Positions 45,834-57,450 of a DNA stretch of 64,000 nt are shown one piece after another. Under the pieces are notes generated by a model. It was not told the DNA's origin. It ran no database searches and was given only the letters and a program-made list of their open reading frames with translations. The position numbers were made by a program, and so were the translations under genes. Numbering within the stretch: position 1 is the stretch's first letter; each line of letters starts with the position of its first letter. The DNA is from Hespellia stercorisuis DSM 15480. Lineage in GTDB: Bacteria > Bacillota > Clostridia > Lachnospirales > Lachnospiraceae. Location of the stretch: NCBI RefSeq assembly GCF_900142165.1, contig NZ_FQZY01000009.1:49508-113507 (forward strand), given 5' to 3'.

Positions 45834-46694
45834 ATGAAAAAGAAAACGCGCAAGACGATTCTGAAAGAATACGGAATTTTGACAATTGGGGCGGTTGTTG
45901 TGGCACTTTCGGAATATCTGTTCAAGTTCCCGAACCATTTCAGCTTTGGAGGAGTGACCGGTATTGCGGTTATTCTGAGTGGAATGCTTGGGGGGACGGC
46001 AAGTACTTATACATTTGTGATCAACCTGCTTCTGATGGTTCTGGGGATAGTGGTGCTTGGAAAAAGCTTCGGCCTGAAAACGATTTATGTGACCCTGCTG
46101 TTTAACGTTACGTTGGAGCTGGCACAGTATGTGTATCCGATGAACGGGACTTTGACGGAGCAGCCACTTCTGGAACTGGTGTTTTCCTTCATGATCCTGG
46201 CGGTCGTGTCCGCGATTTTCTTTAATATGGATGCGTCCAGCGGGGGAACCGACGTCATCGCCATGATATTGAAAAAGTACACGAGCATTTCGATCGGGAA
46301 GGCACTGCTTGTTACAGATTTTTGCATTGTACTGTTATCATTTTATGTGTATGGGGCCACGGTGGGGCTATTCTCGCTGGCAGGTTTTCTTGCAAAATCA
46401 TTTTTTATCGACAGTGTGACAGAGAGTTTGAATATGTGTAAATATTTCACGATCATATCCGGAAATCCGAGGCCGATCTGTGAGTACATCCAGCGGGAGC
46501 TGAAGCATGGGGCAACTATTTACGGGGCAGAAGGGGGGTTCACCCATGAGGAGAAGACGGTGATCATGACAGTCGTGAACCGGGAGCAGGCGATGATGCT
46601 GCGAAAATTTGTCCGGGAGACGGATGAGAAAGCATTTATGATGATTACGAACAGCAGCGAGATTATCGGCGAGGGGTTCAGGGAGAGTATCTGA
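45834..46694 (+). CDS. YitT family membrane protein
   Basis: 286 residues. Five to six membrane helices in the first 200 residues (ITGIAVILSGMLGGTASTYTF, MDASSGGTDVIAMILKKY) and a C-terminal DUF2179 domain (GATIYGAEGGFTHEEKTVIMTV). Function of YitT proteins is unknown. Weak ribosome binding site (TTGAG). Confidence 0.92.
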   Translation: MKKKTRKTILKEYGILTIGAVVVALSEYLFKFPNHFSFGGVTGIAVILSGMLGGTASTYTFVINLLLMVLGIVVLGKSFGLKTIYVTLLFNVTLELAQYVYPMNGTLTEQPLLELVFSFMILAVVSAIFFNMDASSGGTDVIAMILKKYTSISIGKALLVTDFCIVLLSFYVYGATVGLFSLAGFLAKSFFIDSVTESLNMCKYFTIISGNPRPICEYIQRELKHGATIYGAEGGFTHEEKTVIMTVVNREQAMMLRKFVRETDEKAFMMITNSSEIIGEGFRESI

Positions 46695-47017
46695 TCGTTC
46701 GCAATCATGTCTTTGCTGGTTCATACATCCGGTACATCGAGAAATTCAGGGACGTCTCCCTAAGTTCTGGTGTACCGGAATATTGGCTGGGGCAGGAAAG
46801 AAAAATGGGAAAAGAAAACTAGGACAAAAAGCACTTTGCTTCATATGACATTCTGTGATATAGTAATAAAATATTCATTCGGAGTTCTATCCGGAGAATT
46901 TGAGTTATTCCGGCATTTCGCCAAGTTACCCTTTTATTTTGAAGTAGATACAATGGGAATCTCGAGTGGTTTCTGTTGTGTTTATTTCATCTATCACTTA
47001 TAATGGAGGAAGAAAAC
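46695..47017. other. 323-base gap with large imperfect palindrome
   Basis: CCGGTAC ... GTACCGG (46730-46777) encloses GAA/TTC and GGGACGTCTCCC, an imperfect palindrome of the GGGAC type. From 46800 to 47000 the sequence is AT-rich with a 77-codon open frame that has no family features and no ribosome binding site. A GGAGG at 47005 belongs to the next gene. Confidence 0.5.
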
Positions 47018-47965
47018 ATGAAGCAGAAGCAAGTACTTGAGATTATTTATGACGACAAGACAGTTAAGGTGAGACGATCGTGGTTCACCAATTTTCTTTA
47101 TCGGATATTCAGGATAAACAGAAAGCATAAAGACCGACTGTTTATCAAAGTGTTCAGTGATAAAAATGAACTGTTGAAGCTGTATAATGCGGTAAATCAT
47201 TCCTGTTATACAAATGCAAAGGATTTGATTATCACAACTTTAGAAGATGCAGTCTATATGGGCATGAAGAACGACTGTTCATTCCTGATTGGAAATTATC
47301 TGAACCTGTACGAGCATCAGTCAACTTTTAATCCCAACATGCCACTTCGGGGATTACTGTATTTTGCAGGGGTGCTGCAGGGGTATCTGGCAGTTAATCA
47401 AATGGATATTTATGGAGAAAATCTAATTAAAATTCCAACTCCGAAATATGTTGTATTTTATAATGGAACTGATACAATTGCGGACAGGGTCGAAATGAAA
47501 TTATCGGACGCTTTTGAAAATCCGGGTGGGTGCATGGAATTTACGGCAGTCATGTTGAATATCAATTTGGGACATAATAAAAAGATTATGGAGCAATGCA
47601 GGTTGTTGGAGGAATATGCAATATTTATCGAGCAGATTCGTGGCTTTCAAAACAAGGGATATGATTTGGAGGATGCAATTGATGTGGCAAGCGAATACTG
47701 TATTGAACATGATGTGTTAAAAAAATTTCTTCTTAAAAATCGAAATGAGGTGAGACAGTTGATTCTTACGGAATACGATGCGAAAAAACATATGGCAATT
47801 GTTGCGAAAAATGCGTTGGAAAGAGGTCGGGAAGAGGGACGAAAGGAAGAAAAAAACAATATTGCACGTAAGTTACGAAAACAAGGTTTACCGGTTTCAA
47901 ATATATGTGAGTTAACGGGATTGTCAGAGGAAGAGATTCTGCTGTTAGAGCAGGAAGAAAATTAG
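47018..47965 (+). CDS. Rpn-family PD-(D/E)XK nuclease/putative transposase
   Basis: 315 residues from ATG 47018, seven bases after GGAGGA. Central region TTLEDAVYMGMKNDCSFLIGNY, LYEHQSTFNPNMPLRGLLYF and KIPTPKYVVFYNGTD is characteristic of the Rpn (YhgA-like) recombination-promoting nuclease family; D/E-x-K-type catalytic residues lie in MKNDCSFLI and LYEHQST. The C-terminus has the usual charged tail (ERGREEGRKEEKNNIARKL) and a short helix-turn-helix-like segment. Codon use and base composition are more AT-rich than the neighbours, in line with a mobile origin. Confidence 0.85.
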   Translation: MKQKQVLEIIYDDKTVKVRRSWFTNFLYRIFRINRKHKDRLFIKVFSDKNELLKLYNAVNHSCYTNAKDLIITTLEDAVYMGMKNDCSFLIGNYLNLYEHQSTFNPNMPLRGLLYFAGVLQGYLAVNQMDIYGENLIKIPTPKYVVFYNGTDTIADRVEMKLSDAFENPGGCMEFTAVMLNINLGHNKKIMEQCRLLEEYAIFIEQIRGFQNKGYDLEDAIDVASEYCIEHDVLKKFLLKNRNEVRQLILTEYDAKKHMAIVAKNALERGREEGRKEEKNNIARKLRKQGLPVSNICELTGLSEEEILLLEQEEN

Positions 47966-48000
47966 AGTATATTGTTAAAAATATTATATGTAAAAATCAT

Positions 48001-48050
48001 CAAGTGGCTGCCGTACTAATAAAAATCAGTGCGGCAGCCACTTGCTTTTT
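48001..48050 (+). terminator. Terminator between Rpn and GH13 genes
   Basis: CAAGTGGCTGCCG (48001-48013) pairs with CGGCAGCCACTTG (48032-48044), then CTTTTT. Lies between convergent genes. Confidence 0.9.
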
Positions 48051-48089
48051 CAATCCCCAATTATGGAAGAACTGTTTTATGAGATCAGA

Positions 48090-49400
48090 TCATTCACACT
48101 GCAGGTACATCACGCTGTAAGGCGCCATCACGACCTGTCCGTTCATCTCAACTTCTTCTCCGGTCAGCAGATCCACAGCAGTTCCCTGCAATGAGCCATC
48201 TCCGGCAGAGAACTCAGAATCCCCGGCGTTGATCGCGACCAGCATCCGGTCGCTGTCCGTGCAGCGCTCGAAGAGTAACTGGTGATTGGTCAGAACCACA
48301 TTGCGGTAGCTGCCGTTGCAGAGTGCATCGCTGTCCTTGCGGACGGCGATCAGCTTTTTGATAAAGTCAGTCAGCTCATTCGGCATCGGCTCCTCAAAGC
48401 ACGGGCGCAGAGCAAAATCGTTATCCGGTGCTTTTTCGCCTTCCTGCCCCCATTCACTTCCATAGTAAATACACGGGATTCCCGGCATGCCCAGAAGAAG
48501 TCCGTAAGCCAGTGGAATATGCTTTTTGTTGGTAAGAATGCTGGCCAGCCTCGTTACATCGTGGTTGTCCACGAAAGTCATAAGGTGCTTGCCCCGGTAA
48601 ATGCACCAGTTCTCAGAACCGTACTGGCGGTTCAGGGAGTGTGCGATCTCAAACATATTCATGGAGTTAAAGCTGGAGAAAATACCCTTATAGCACTCAT
48701 AATTTGTGCAGCTGTGCAGCATCTGGTCATTTACAATGATGTTGTAATCGCCGAAGAGCACTTCCCCGATCAGAGCAAAGCCGGGTTTGATTTCCTCACA
48801 GTAGGTGTGCAGACGGCGCATAAAGTTGTGATCCAGACTGTAAGCGACATCCAGACGCAGACCGTCGATGTCAAATTCATCTACCCAGAATTTGACACAT
48901 TCCAGCAGATAGTCCACAACGGCAGGATTCTGAAGATTCAGCTTGACAAGCTCAAAATGCCCTTCCCATCCCTCATACCAGAATCCATCGTCATAATTGC
49001 TGTTTCCGTCAAAGCTGATGAGGAACCAGTCCTTGTACGCAGAGTCCCATTTCTTTTCCTGCACATCCTTGAACGCCCAGAAGCCGCGGCCTACGTGATT
49101 GAACACGCCATCCAGAATAATATTGACGCCATTTTCATGGAGGGAGGCGCAGACCTCTGCAAAGTCCTCGTTCGTTCCAAGACGGCAGTCAATCTGCTTG
49201 AAATCCCTGGTGTCATATCCGTGGCTGTCTGATTCGAAAATGGGATTCAGAATAATTGAGCCAATTCCAAGATTGCCCAGATATTCGCTCCACTCGATGA
49301 TCTTGCGGATACGGGGAACCGTGACCCCGTCATTCTCAGTCGGTGCACCACAGAATCCAATCGGATATATTTGATAAAAAGTTTCGTTGTAAGCCCACAT
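48090..49400 (-). CDS. GH13 alpha-amylase family protein
   Basis: 436 residues. The four GH13 regions are present: GVFNHVG (I), GLRLDVAYS with catalytic Asp (II), ALIGEVLFG with catalytic Glu (III), FVDNHDVTRL (IV). No signal peptide, so cytoplasmic; probably acts on maltodextrins (cyclomaltodextrinase or oligo-1,6-glucosidase type), but specificity cannot be read from the sequence. Shorter than typical amylases; the C-terminal beta domain is small (RNVVLTNHQLLFERC onward). Confidence 0.9.
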   Translation of the reverse strand: MWAYNETFYQIYPIGFCGAPTENDGVTVPRIRKIIEWSEYLGNLGIGSIILNPIFESDSHGYDTRDFKQIDCRLGTNEDFAEVCASLHENGVNIILDGVFNHVGRGFWAFKDVQEKKWDSAYKDWFLISFDGNSNYDDGFWYEGWEGHFELVKLNLQNPAVVDYLLECVKFWVDEFDIDGLRLDVAYSLDHNFMRRLHTYCEEIKPGFALIGEVLFGDYNIIVNDQMLHSCTNYECYKGIFSSFNSMNMFEIAHSLNRQYGSENWCIYRGKHLMTFVDNHDVTRLASILTNKKHIPLAYGLLLGMPGIPCIYYGSEWGQEGEKAPDNDFALRPCFEEPMPNELTDFIKKLIAVRKDSDALCNGSYRNVVLTNHQLLFERCTDSDRMLVAINAGDSEFSAGDGSLQGTAVDLLTGEEVEMNGQVVMAPYSVMYLQCE

Positions 49401-49552
49401 AAAGTCTACCTCTTCCTAATAAGTATTTTACCGCAGCATACACGCGGTTCGGATATAAATATGTTACCATAAGCAGTGACTTCTATCTAGTTTTTCTTTG
49501 TTAATAATGGTATAATTACAGCATTACAGGAAATTGTGAAAAGGAGAACATA

Positions 49553-50659
49553 ATGGAAAAATCAAAAGTTTATTTCACCAACATGAGAACTACACCGACC
49601 ATGAATCTGCAGCAGAAGCTGACAAAGCTTATGAAAACCGCGGGGATGGGCGATATTGACTTCGAGAATAAATACACAGCCATCAAAATTCACTTCGGAG
49701 AGCCGGGGAACCTCGCTTATCTCCGCCCGAATTATGCGAAGACCGTGGTGGATTTTATCAGGGCTCAGGGTGGCAAGCCGTTTCTGACAGACTGCAACAC
49801 GCTGTACGTAGGCGGACGTAAGAACGCACTCGACCATCTGGACAGTGCGTACGAGAATGGATTTTCTCCGTTTTCTACGGGGTGTCACGTTATCATCGCG
49901 GACGGACTCAAGGGAACGGACGACGTGGAAGTGCCGGTGACCGGCGGCGAGTACATCACCAACGCGAAGATCGGCCGTGCAGTCATGGATGCCGATGTGG
50001 TCATTTCCCTGACACATTTCAAGGGACATGAGGCGACAGGATTTGGCGGAACCTTCAAGAACCTGGGTATGGGCTGCGGCTCCCGCGCGGGAAAAATGGA
50101 GATGCACAGCGCAGGCAAGCCATACGTGGAGCAGGAAAATTGTATCGGCTGCGGTATGTGCACCAGAATCTGTGCGCACGATGCGGCAGTTGTGACAGAC
50201 GGCAAGGCGACGATCGATCATGACAAATGTGTGGGCTGTGGGCGCTGTATCGGTATCTGCCCGAAAGATGCGGTCTGTCCGGCCAGCGACGAGTCAAATC
50301 TGATTTTAAATAAGAAGATCGTAGAGTACACCAAGGCAATCATAGACGGCCGCCCGAATTTCCACATTAATATCGTAGTGGATGTATCGCCTTACTGCGA
50401 CTGCCATGCAGAGAATGACGCACCGATCGTACCGAATATCGGAATGTTCGCATCCTTTGATCCGGTTGCCATCGATCAGGCCTGTGCCGATGCGGTGAAC
50501 AGCCAGCCGGTGCTGGAGAACTCGCTTCTGGCGGAGTGCTGCCATGAGGGACACGATCACTTCGGAACGATTTTCCCGGAGACGGACTGGACCACGACCA
50601 TCTCACATGCGAAAAAGCTCGGGATGGGGAATCCGGAATATGAGCTGATCGAGATATAG
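49553..50659 (+). CDS. DUF362 iron-sulfur protein
   Basis: 368 residues. DUF362 N-terminal domain (KIHFGEPGNLAYLRPNYAKTV, ITLTHFKGH-like ISLTHFKGHEATGFGGTFKN) with a ferredoxin-type insert of two [4Fe-4S] clusters: CIGCGMCTRICAHDA and CVGCGRCIGICPKDA. Likely an electron transfer protein in the cytoplasm; partner unknown. Good GGAG site. A TATAAT box lies about 40 bases upstream (49513). Confidence 0.92.
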   Translation: MEKSKVYFTNMRTTPTMNLQQKLTKLMKTAGMGDIDFENKYTAIKIHFGEPGNLAYLRPNYAKTVVDFIRAQGGKPFLTDCNTLYVGGRKNALDHLDSAYENGFSPFSTGCHVIIADGLKGTDDVEVPVTGGEYITNAKIGRAVMDADVVISLTHFKGHEATGFGGTFKNLGMGCGSRAGKMEMHSAGKPYVEQENCIGCGMCTRICAHDAAVVTDGKATIDHDKCVGCGRCIGICPKDAVCPASDESNLILNKKIVEYTKAIIDGRPNFHINIVVDVSPYCDCHAENDAPIVPNIGMFASFDPVAIDQACADAVNSQPVLENSLLAECCHEGHDHFGTIFPETDWTTTISHAKKLGMGNPEYELIEI

Positions 50660-50827
50660 CAGCAAACGAAGAGAACATCGACATGCAGCTGTGCTGTAAG
50701 AATTAAGAAATCATCTGCAGGTGATACAACAAGTCAGGGTTATGTCTGATACATAAAGATCAATCCGAAAAAATGCACAAAATCATGGAGACATTTTTTA
50801 GCAATGTGCCAAAAAGAGATGTTGTCC

Positions 50828-50856
50828 TTGATTTCGAAATTTACATATGCTATGAT
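50828..50856 (+). promoter_or_regulatory. Beta-glucoside operon promoter
   Basis: TTGATT (50828-50833), 17 bases, TATGAT (50851-50856). About 20 bases before the RAT antiterminator. Confidence 0.7.
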
Positions 50857-50875
50857 TTAGAAAATTGATTGAGAC

Positions 50876-50958
50876 GGATTGTTACTGGTTGTTATTTAAC
50901 GATGCAGGCAAAACCAACATTGAGGTAGAGAAATTCTATTTATATGTTGGTTTTTTTT
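50876..50958 (+). promoter_or_regulatory. RAT antiterminator/terminator switch of the bgl operon
   Basis: GGATTGTTACTGG ... GCAGGCAAAACC (50876-50915) is a ribonucleic antiterminator of the BglG/SacY type: the flanking GGATTGTTACTG and GCAGGCAAAACC are near-identical to the known bgl RAT, but the loop is longer. It overlaps the terminator stem AACCAACAT/ATGTTGGTT (about 50912-50953) followed by eight T. LicT/BglG bound to the RAT blocks the terminator. The gene for that protein follows directly. Confidence 0.92.
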
Positions 50959-50986
50959 TATGCAAATTTGAACATCTGTAAGTATT

Positions 50987-51036
50987 CCCCCACTTTAAGT
51001 GCGTAGAGCACTAAGTGGTGGGTAAGGGGGATGCCA
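50987..51036 (+). repeat. Dispersed hairpin CACTTcaaGTGC family, copy 2
   Basis: CCCCCACTT-taa-GTGC (from 50987) pairs with GCAC-t-AAGTGG; outer GGGTAAGGGGG extends it. Lies between the RAT terminator and the antiterminator gene. Confidence 0.6.
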
Positions 51037-51113
51037 GCTTCGTGCCTGTGCAGATGAAATTCGCTTTTAACTGTATTGGTTCTGCAAAATTCTGAGAGAG
51101 GAAATCAAAACAC

Positions 51114-51950
51114 ATGATCATTCAAAAGGTTATTAACAACAATATTATCGCTTCTGTGGATGAGGCGGGATGCGAGATCATCGTGATGGGCCGCGGGCTT
51201 GGATTCGGCGTGAAAGCCGGACAGTCCGTGGATGAGAAGAAAGTTGAGAAAATCTTCCGTATGGAGACGGAGGAAGAGACAAACCAGCTGGCAGACCTGC
51301 TGAACGAAGTACCGATAGAGCGGGTGGAGATCACGAATGAGATCATTGATTATGCCAACACGGTGATCGAGACGGAGCTCAATAAGACCATTTATATCAC
51401 ACTGACGGATCACATCAATTTTGCGATCGAGCGGTATCAGCAGAATATCCAGTTCGCGAATCAGCTCTGTTGGGAGATCAAGAGATTTTATCCGAAGGAG
51501 TACAAAATCGGGCAAAAAGCAGTCGAGCTGCTCAGTGACAGACTGGACCTGAATCTGGTGGAGGACGAGGCGGCATCGATCGCGATGCATTTTGTAAATG
51601 CGGAACTAAAGTCCGGCAGGATTGAACAGACGGTTCAGATTACAAAGATTATTCAAAATTCACTGACCATTGTGAAGTATCATTACAGAATAGAGTTGGA
51701 TGAGACATCTCTCGACTATGCGCGTTTTGTGACGCATATGAAGTTCTTTGCACAGCGGATGCTGAATGGAACGAAGGTAGAGAATCTGGATGACAAGTTC
51801 TGTATGCTGATCGAGAGACAGTATCCGAATGATTACAAATGCGCGGGTAAAATCGCTGATTATATATTTAAGGAATACGGCTATCAGGTGCCGGACGAAG
51901 AAAAGATGTATCTGACCCTGCACATCAAGCGGGTCGTTCTGAGAAAATAA
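51114..51950 (+). CDS. BglG/LicT-family transcription antiterminator
   Basis: 278 residues. The N-terminal CAT RNA-binding domain (1-56: MIIQKVINNNIIASVDEAG) is followed by PRD1 (about 65-170) and PRD2 (about 175-275). The regulatory histidines are present: LTDHINFAIER and SIAMHFVNAE in PRD1, FVTHMKFFAQR and LTLHIKRVV in PRD2. Phosphorylation by HPr and the PTS permease controls dimer formation. Acts on the RAT at 50876, giving feedback to its own operon. The ATG 51114 follows GAGAGGAAA. Confidence 0.95.
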   Translation: MIIQKVINNNIIASVDEAGCEIIVMGRGLGFGVKAGQSVDEKKVEKIFRMETEEETNQLADLLNEVPIERVEITNEIIDYANTVIETELNKTIYITLTDHINFAIERYQQNIQFANQLCWEIKRFYPKEYKIGQKAVELLSDRLDLNLVEDEAASIAMHFVNAELKSGRIEQTVQITKIIQNSLTIVKYHYRIELDETSLDYARFVTHMKFFAQRMLNGTKVENLDDKFCMLIERQYPNDYKCAGKIADYIFKEYGYQVPDEEKMYLTLHIKRVVLRK

Positions 51951-51985
51951 ATGTCGTATTAAAGCATACTGCAGATGCTTTATAT

Positions 51986-52131
51986 AAATGTGGGAAACCA
52001 CAAGGATGAGGGAGATCACAGAAAAAAGTGGTCGACCATGAAATAAGGGATGCCATAGAAAATATGGCTGACCGCAGGAGAGAGGGATGCTGCTCAAAAT
52101 GTGGCTGACCGTAGAATGAACTAAAAATGGA
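51986..52131 (+). repeat. Four degenerate 36-37 bp tandem repeats
   Basis: Units at about 51986, 52022, 52058 and 52096. Each has the form AAAATRTGGCTGACCRYAGGA...GGGATG: for example AAAATATGGCTGACCGCAGG and AAAATGTGGCTGACCGTAG. They fill the gap between the antiterminator and PTS genes and end nine bases before the PTS start. The ribosome binding site of the PTS gene lies in the last unit. Confidence 0.65.
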
Positions 52132-52138
52132 GGAATGA

Positions 52139-54049
<1,911 letters not shown>

Positions 54050-54116
54050 TTCCGGGGGAAACCTGCGGCCTGATAATAGCAGTAAAAGTGATGGAATATG
54101 AAAACGGAAAGAGTAA

Positions 54117-55583
<1,467 letters not shown>

Positions 55584-55587
55584 AAAA

Positions 55588-55601
55588 GGAGAATATTCTC
55601 C
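55588..55601. repeat. Perfect 14-base palindrome after the first GH1 gene
   Basis: GGAGAATATTCTCC, four bases after the stop. Too short and without a T-run for a terminator; may be an operator or mRNA hairpin between the GH1 genes. Confidence 0.3.
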
Positions 55602-55701
55602 ATTTACATGTATGTATGCCGAGGGTTATAATACGAAGTGCAGGACAAATAATACAGCAAAAGTTTAGACAATGGACCTATTTATATGAAGGGAGACAGA
55701 T

Positions 55702-57117
55702 ATGATACACAAAAAATTAAAACCATTTCCAAAAGATTTCTTATGGGGCGCTTCTACCTCGGCTTATCAGGTAGAGGGGGCGAACCTGACCGACGGCAAA
55801 GGACCTTCCTGCCAGGATGTGAAGAAGGTTCCGGAAGGAACATCCGAGTTGGATGTCTGCGCGGATCAGTACCACCACTACAAAGAGGACATTGCCCTGA
55901 TGGCGGAGATGGGATTCAAGACGTACCGTTTCTCTATCTCATGGTCACGGCTGCTGCCGAAGGGAACCGGTGAGGTCAATCCTCTTGGAATCGAGTACTA
56001 TAACAACCTGATCAATGAGTGTCTTAAGTATAACATCGAGCCGTTGGTTACCATGTACCACTTTGACATTCCGGCGGCACTGGACGAGATCGGCGGCTGG
56101 GGCAACCGAAAGGTGATTGACTGTTTCGTGGAGTTTGCGAAGCTGATGTTTGAAAATTATGGCGATCGTGTGAAATACTGGCTGACGATTAACGAGCAGA
56201 ACATGCTGACGCTGGTCGGACCGTTGATCGGAACATTTAACGCGCCGAAGGACTGCACCAACGTGACGAAGGAACTGTATCAGCAGAATCATCACATGCT
56301 GGTGGCGCAGGCGAAAGCTATGGCACTCTGCCACGAGATGCTGCCGAATGCGAAGATCGGACCGGCTCCGAACATTTCTCTGGTATATCCTGCAAGCTGC
56401 AAGCCGGAGGACATGCTGGCGGCACAGAATTTTAATGCAGTGAGAAACTGGCTGTATCTGGATATGGCAGTTTACGGCGTGTACAACAATCTGGCGTGGG
56501 CTTATATGGAAGAGCATGATGCGGTGCCGGTATTTGCACCGGGAGATGAGGAAATCCTGAAGAGCGGACACCCGGATTTTATCGGATTCAATTATTACAA
56601 TACATCGACGGTGGAATTTCCTGGAGCTGACGAGAAGGACGGTACTCAGAATGACCAGCAGAACGGCGGCGTGGAGGCAGGCTTCTTCAAAGGGTTTGCA
56701 AATCCTAATCTTCCGCGGACAGAATTTGGCTGGGAGATCGATCCGCAGGGATTCCGCGCAACAATCCGCGAGATGTATTCCAGATATCGCCTGCCGATGA
56801 TTATTACAGAGAATGGTCTGGGCGCATACGACAAGCTGGAGGACGGCAAGATCCATGATCCATACAGAATCGAATACCTGAGAAAGCACATTGAGCAGAT
56901 GCAGCTTGCAATCACAGACGGCGCGGAGATGATGGGTTACTGCCCATGGTCCGCAATTGACCTGATTTCGACCCACGAGGGTATGGTGAAGCGTTATGGA
57001 TTCATCTATGTGGACAGAGAAGAGTTTGATGTAAAGAACTGTGACAGATACCGCAAGGATTCATTCTTCTGGTATAAGAAGGTGATTGAGAGCAACGGCG
57101 AGGACCTGACGGATTAG
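55702..57117 (+). CDS. 6-phospho-beta-glucosidase, GH1 (second copy)
   Basis: 471 residues. FLWGASTSAYQVEGAN, acid/base TINEQNML and nucleophile ITENGLGAYDK are the catalytic segments; [17 protein letters not shown] is the phospho-glucosidase signature. It differs strongly from the first copy (for example an insert GADEKDGTQNDQQNGG), so it is a paralogue for a related substrate rather than a recent duplicate. GAAGGGAG box. Confidence 0.95.
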   Translation: MIHKKLKPFPKDFLWGASTSAYQVEGANLTDGKGPSCQDVKKVPEGTSELDVCADQYHHYKEDIALMAEMGFKTYRFSISWSRLLPKGTGEVNPLGIEYYNNLINECLKYNIEPLVTMYHFDIPAALDEIGGWGNRKVIDCFVEFAKLMFENYGDRVKYWLTINEQNMLTLVGPLIGTFNAPKDCTNVTKELYQQNHHMLVAQAKAMALCHEMLPNAKIGPAPNISLVYPASCKPEDMLAAQNFNAVRNWLYLDMAVYGVYNNLAWAYMEEHDAVPVFAPGDEEILKSGHPDFIGFNYYNTSTVEFPGADEKDGTQNDQQNGGVEAGFFKGFANPNLPRTEFGWEIDPQGFRATIREMYSRYRLPMIITENGLGAYDKLEDGKIHDPYRIEYLRKHIEQMQLAITDGAEMMGYCPWSAIDLISTHEGMVKRYGFIYVDREEFDVKNCDRYRKDSFFWYKKVIESNGEDLTD

Positions 57118-57168
57118 GAAATATCCGTGAAGCTACGAGTTGCCGGGCGTTCACGTACAGGAAGTGAA

Positions 57169-57190
57169 GCGGATCACGAGTGTCTGCGTT
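57169..57190 (+). repeat. Dispersed motif, diverged copy
   Basis: GCGGATCACGAGTGTCTGCGTT with GAAGTGAA in front, comparable to 33989-34007. Arms GCGGA / TCTGC have one mismatch. Confidence 0.4.
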
Positions 57191-57211
57191 GCTGAAAAAG
57201 AGAACAGAGAT

Positions 57212-57258
57212 AAAAACACTGACGAAAGAGAATTGTGAACTTTCGCCGGTGTTTTTTT
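57212..57258 (+). terminator. Terminator of the beta-glucoside operon
   Basis: AAAACACTGACGAAAG (57212-57227) pairs with CTTTCGCCGGTGTTTT (57240-57255) with two mismatches, followed by T. Confidence 0.82.
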
Positions 57259-57360
57259 ATATCATAAAAAAAATTTTGAACTCCTATGATATAAAAACGC
57301 TTGGCGGGATTTGCACTGCACGCAAAAAGAATACGGAAACTCTTTGTTCTAAGCCTGACC

Positions 57361-57390
57361 TTGACGAAACCAGATGATAGTGGTTATACT
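57361..57390 (+). promoter_or_regulatory. Promoter of the surface protein gene
   Basis: TTGACG (57361-57366), 18 bases, TATACT (57385-57390), 60 bases before the gene start. The 333-base gap before the gene otherwise holds the terminator and a dispersed motif. Confidence 0.6.
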
Positions 57391-57450
57391 TTGAGTAAGA
57401 GAACGGGGTGGAATATTCAGAGCAGCAAAGAAGCAGAAAGGGGTATGTGT

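Noticed and set aside
46770..47003. 77-codon open frame before the Rpn gene
   Set aside because: No ribosome binding site, no domain, odd composition, and it overlaps the large palindrome and the Rpn leader. Treated as noncoding.
48282..49232. 316-codon frame opposite the GH13 gene
   Set aside because: Antisense shadow; the minus strand carries all four GH13 regions.
51986..52131. CRISPR array before the PTS gene
   Set aside because: The repeats are directly adjacent with no unique spacers and only four degenerate units, and no cas genes are near.
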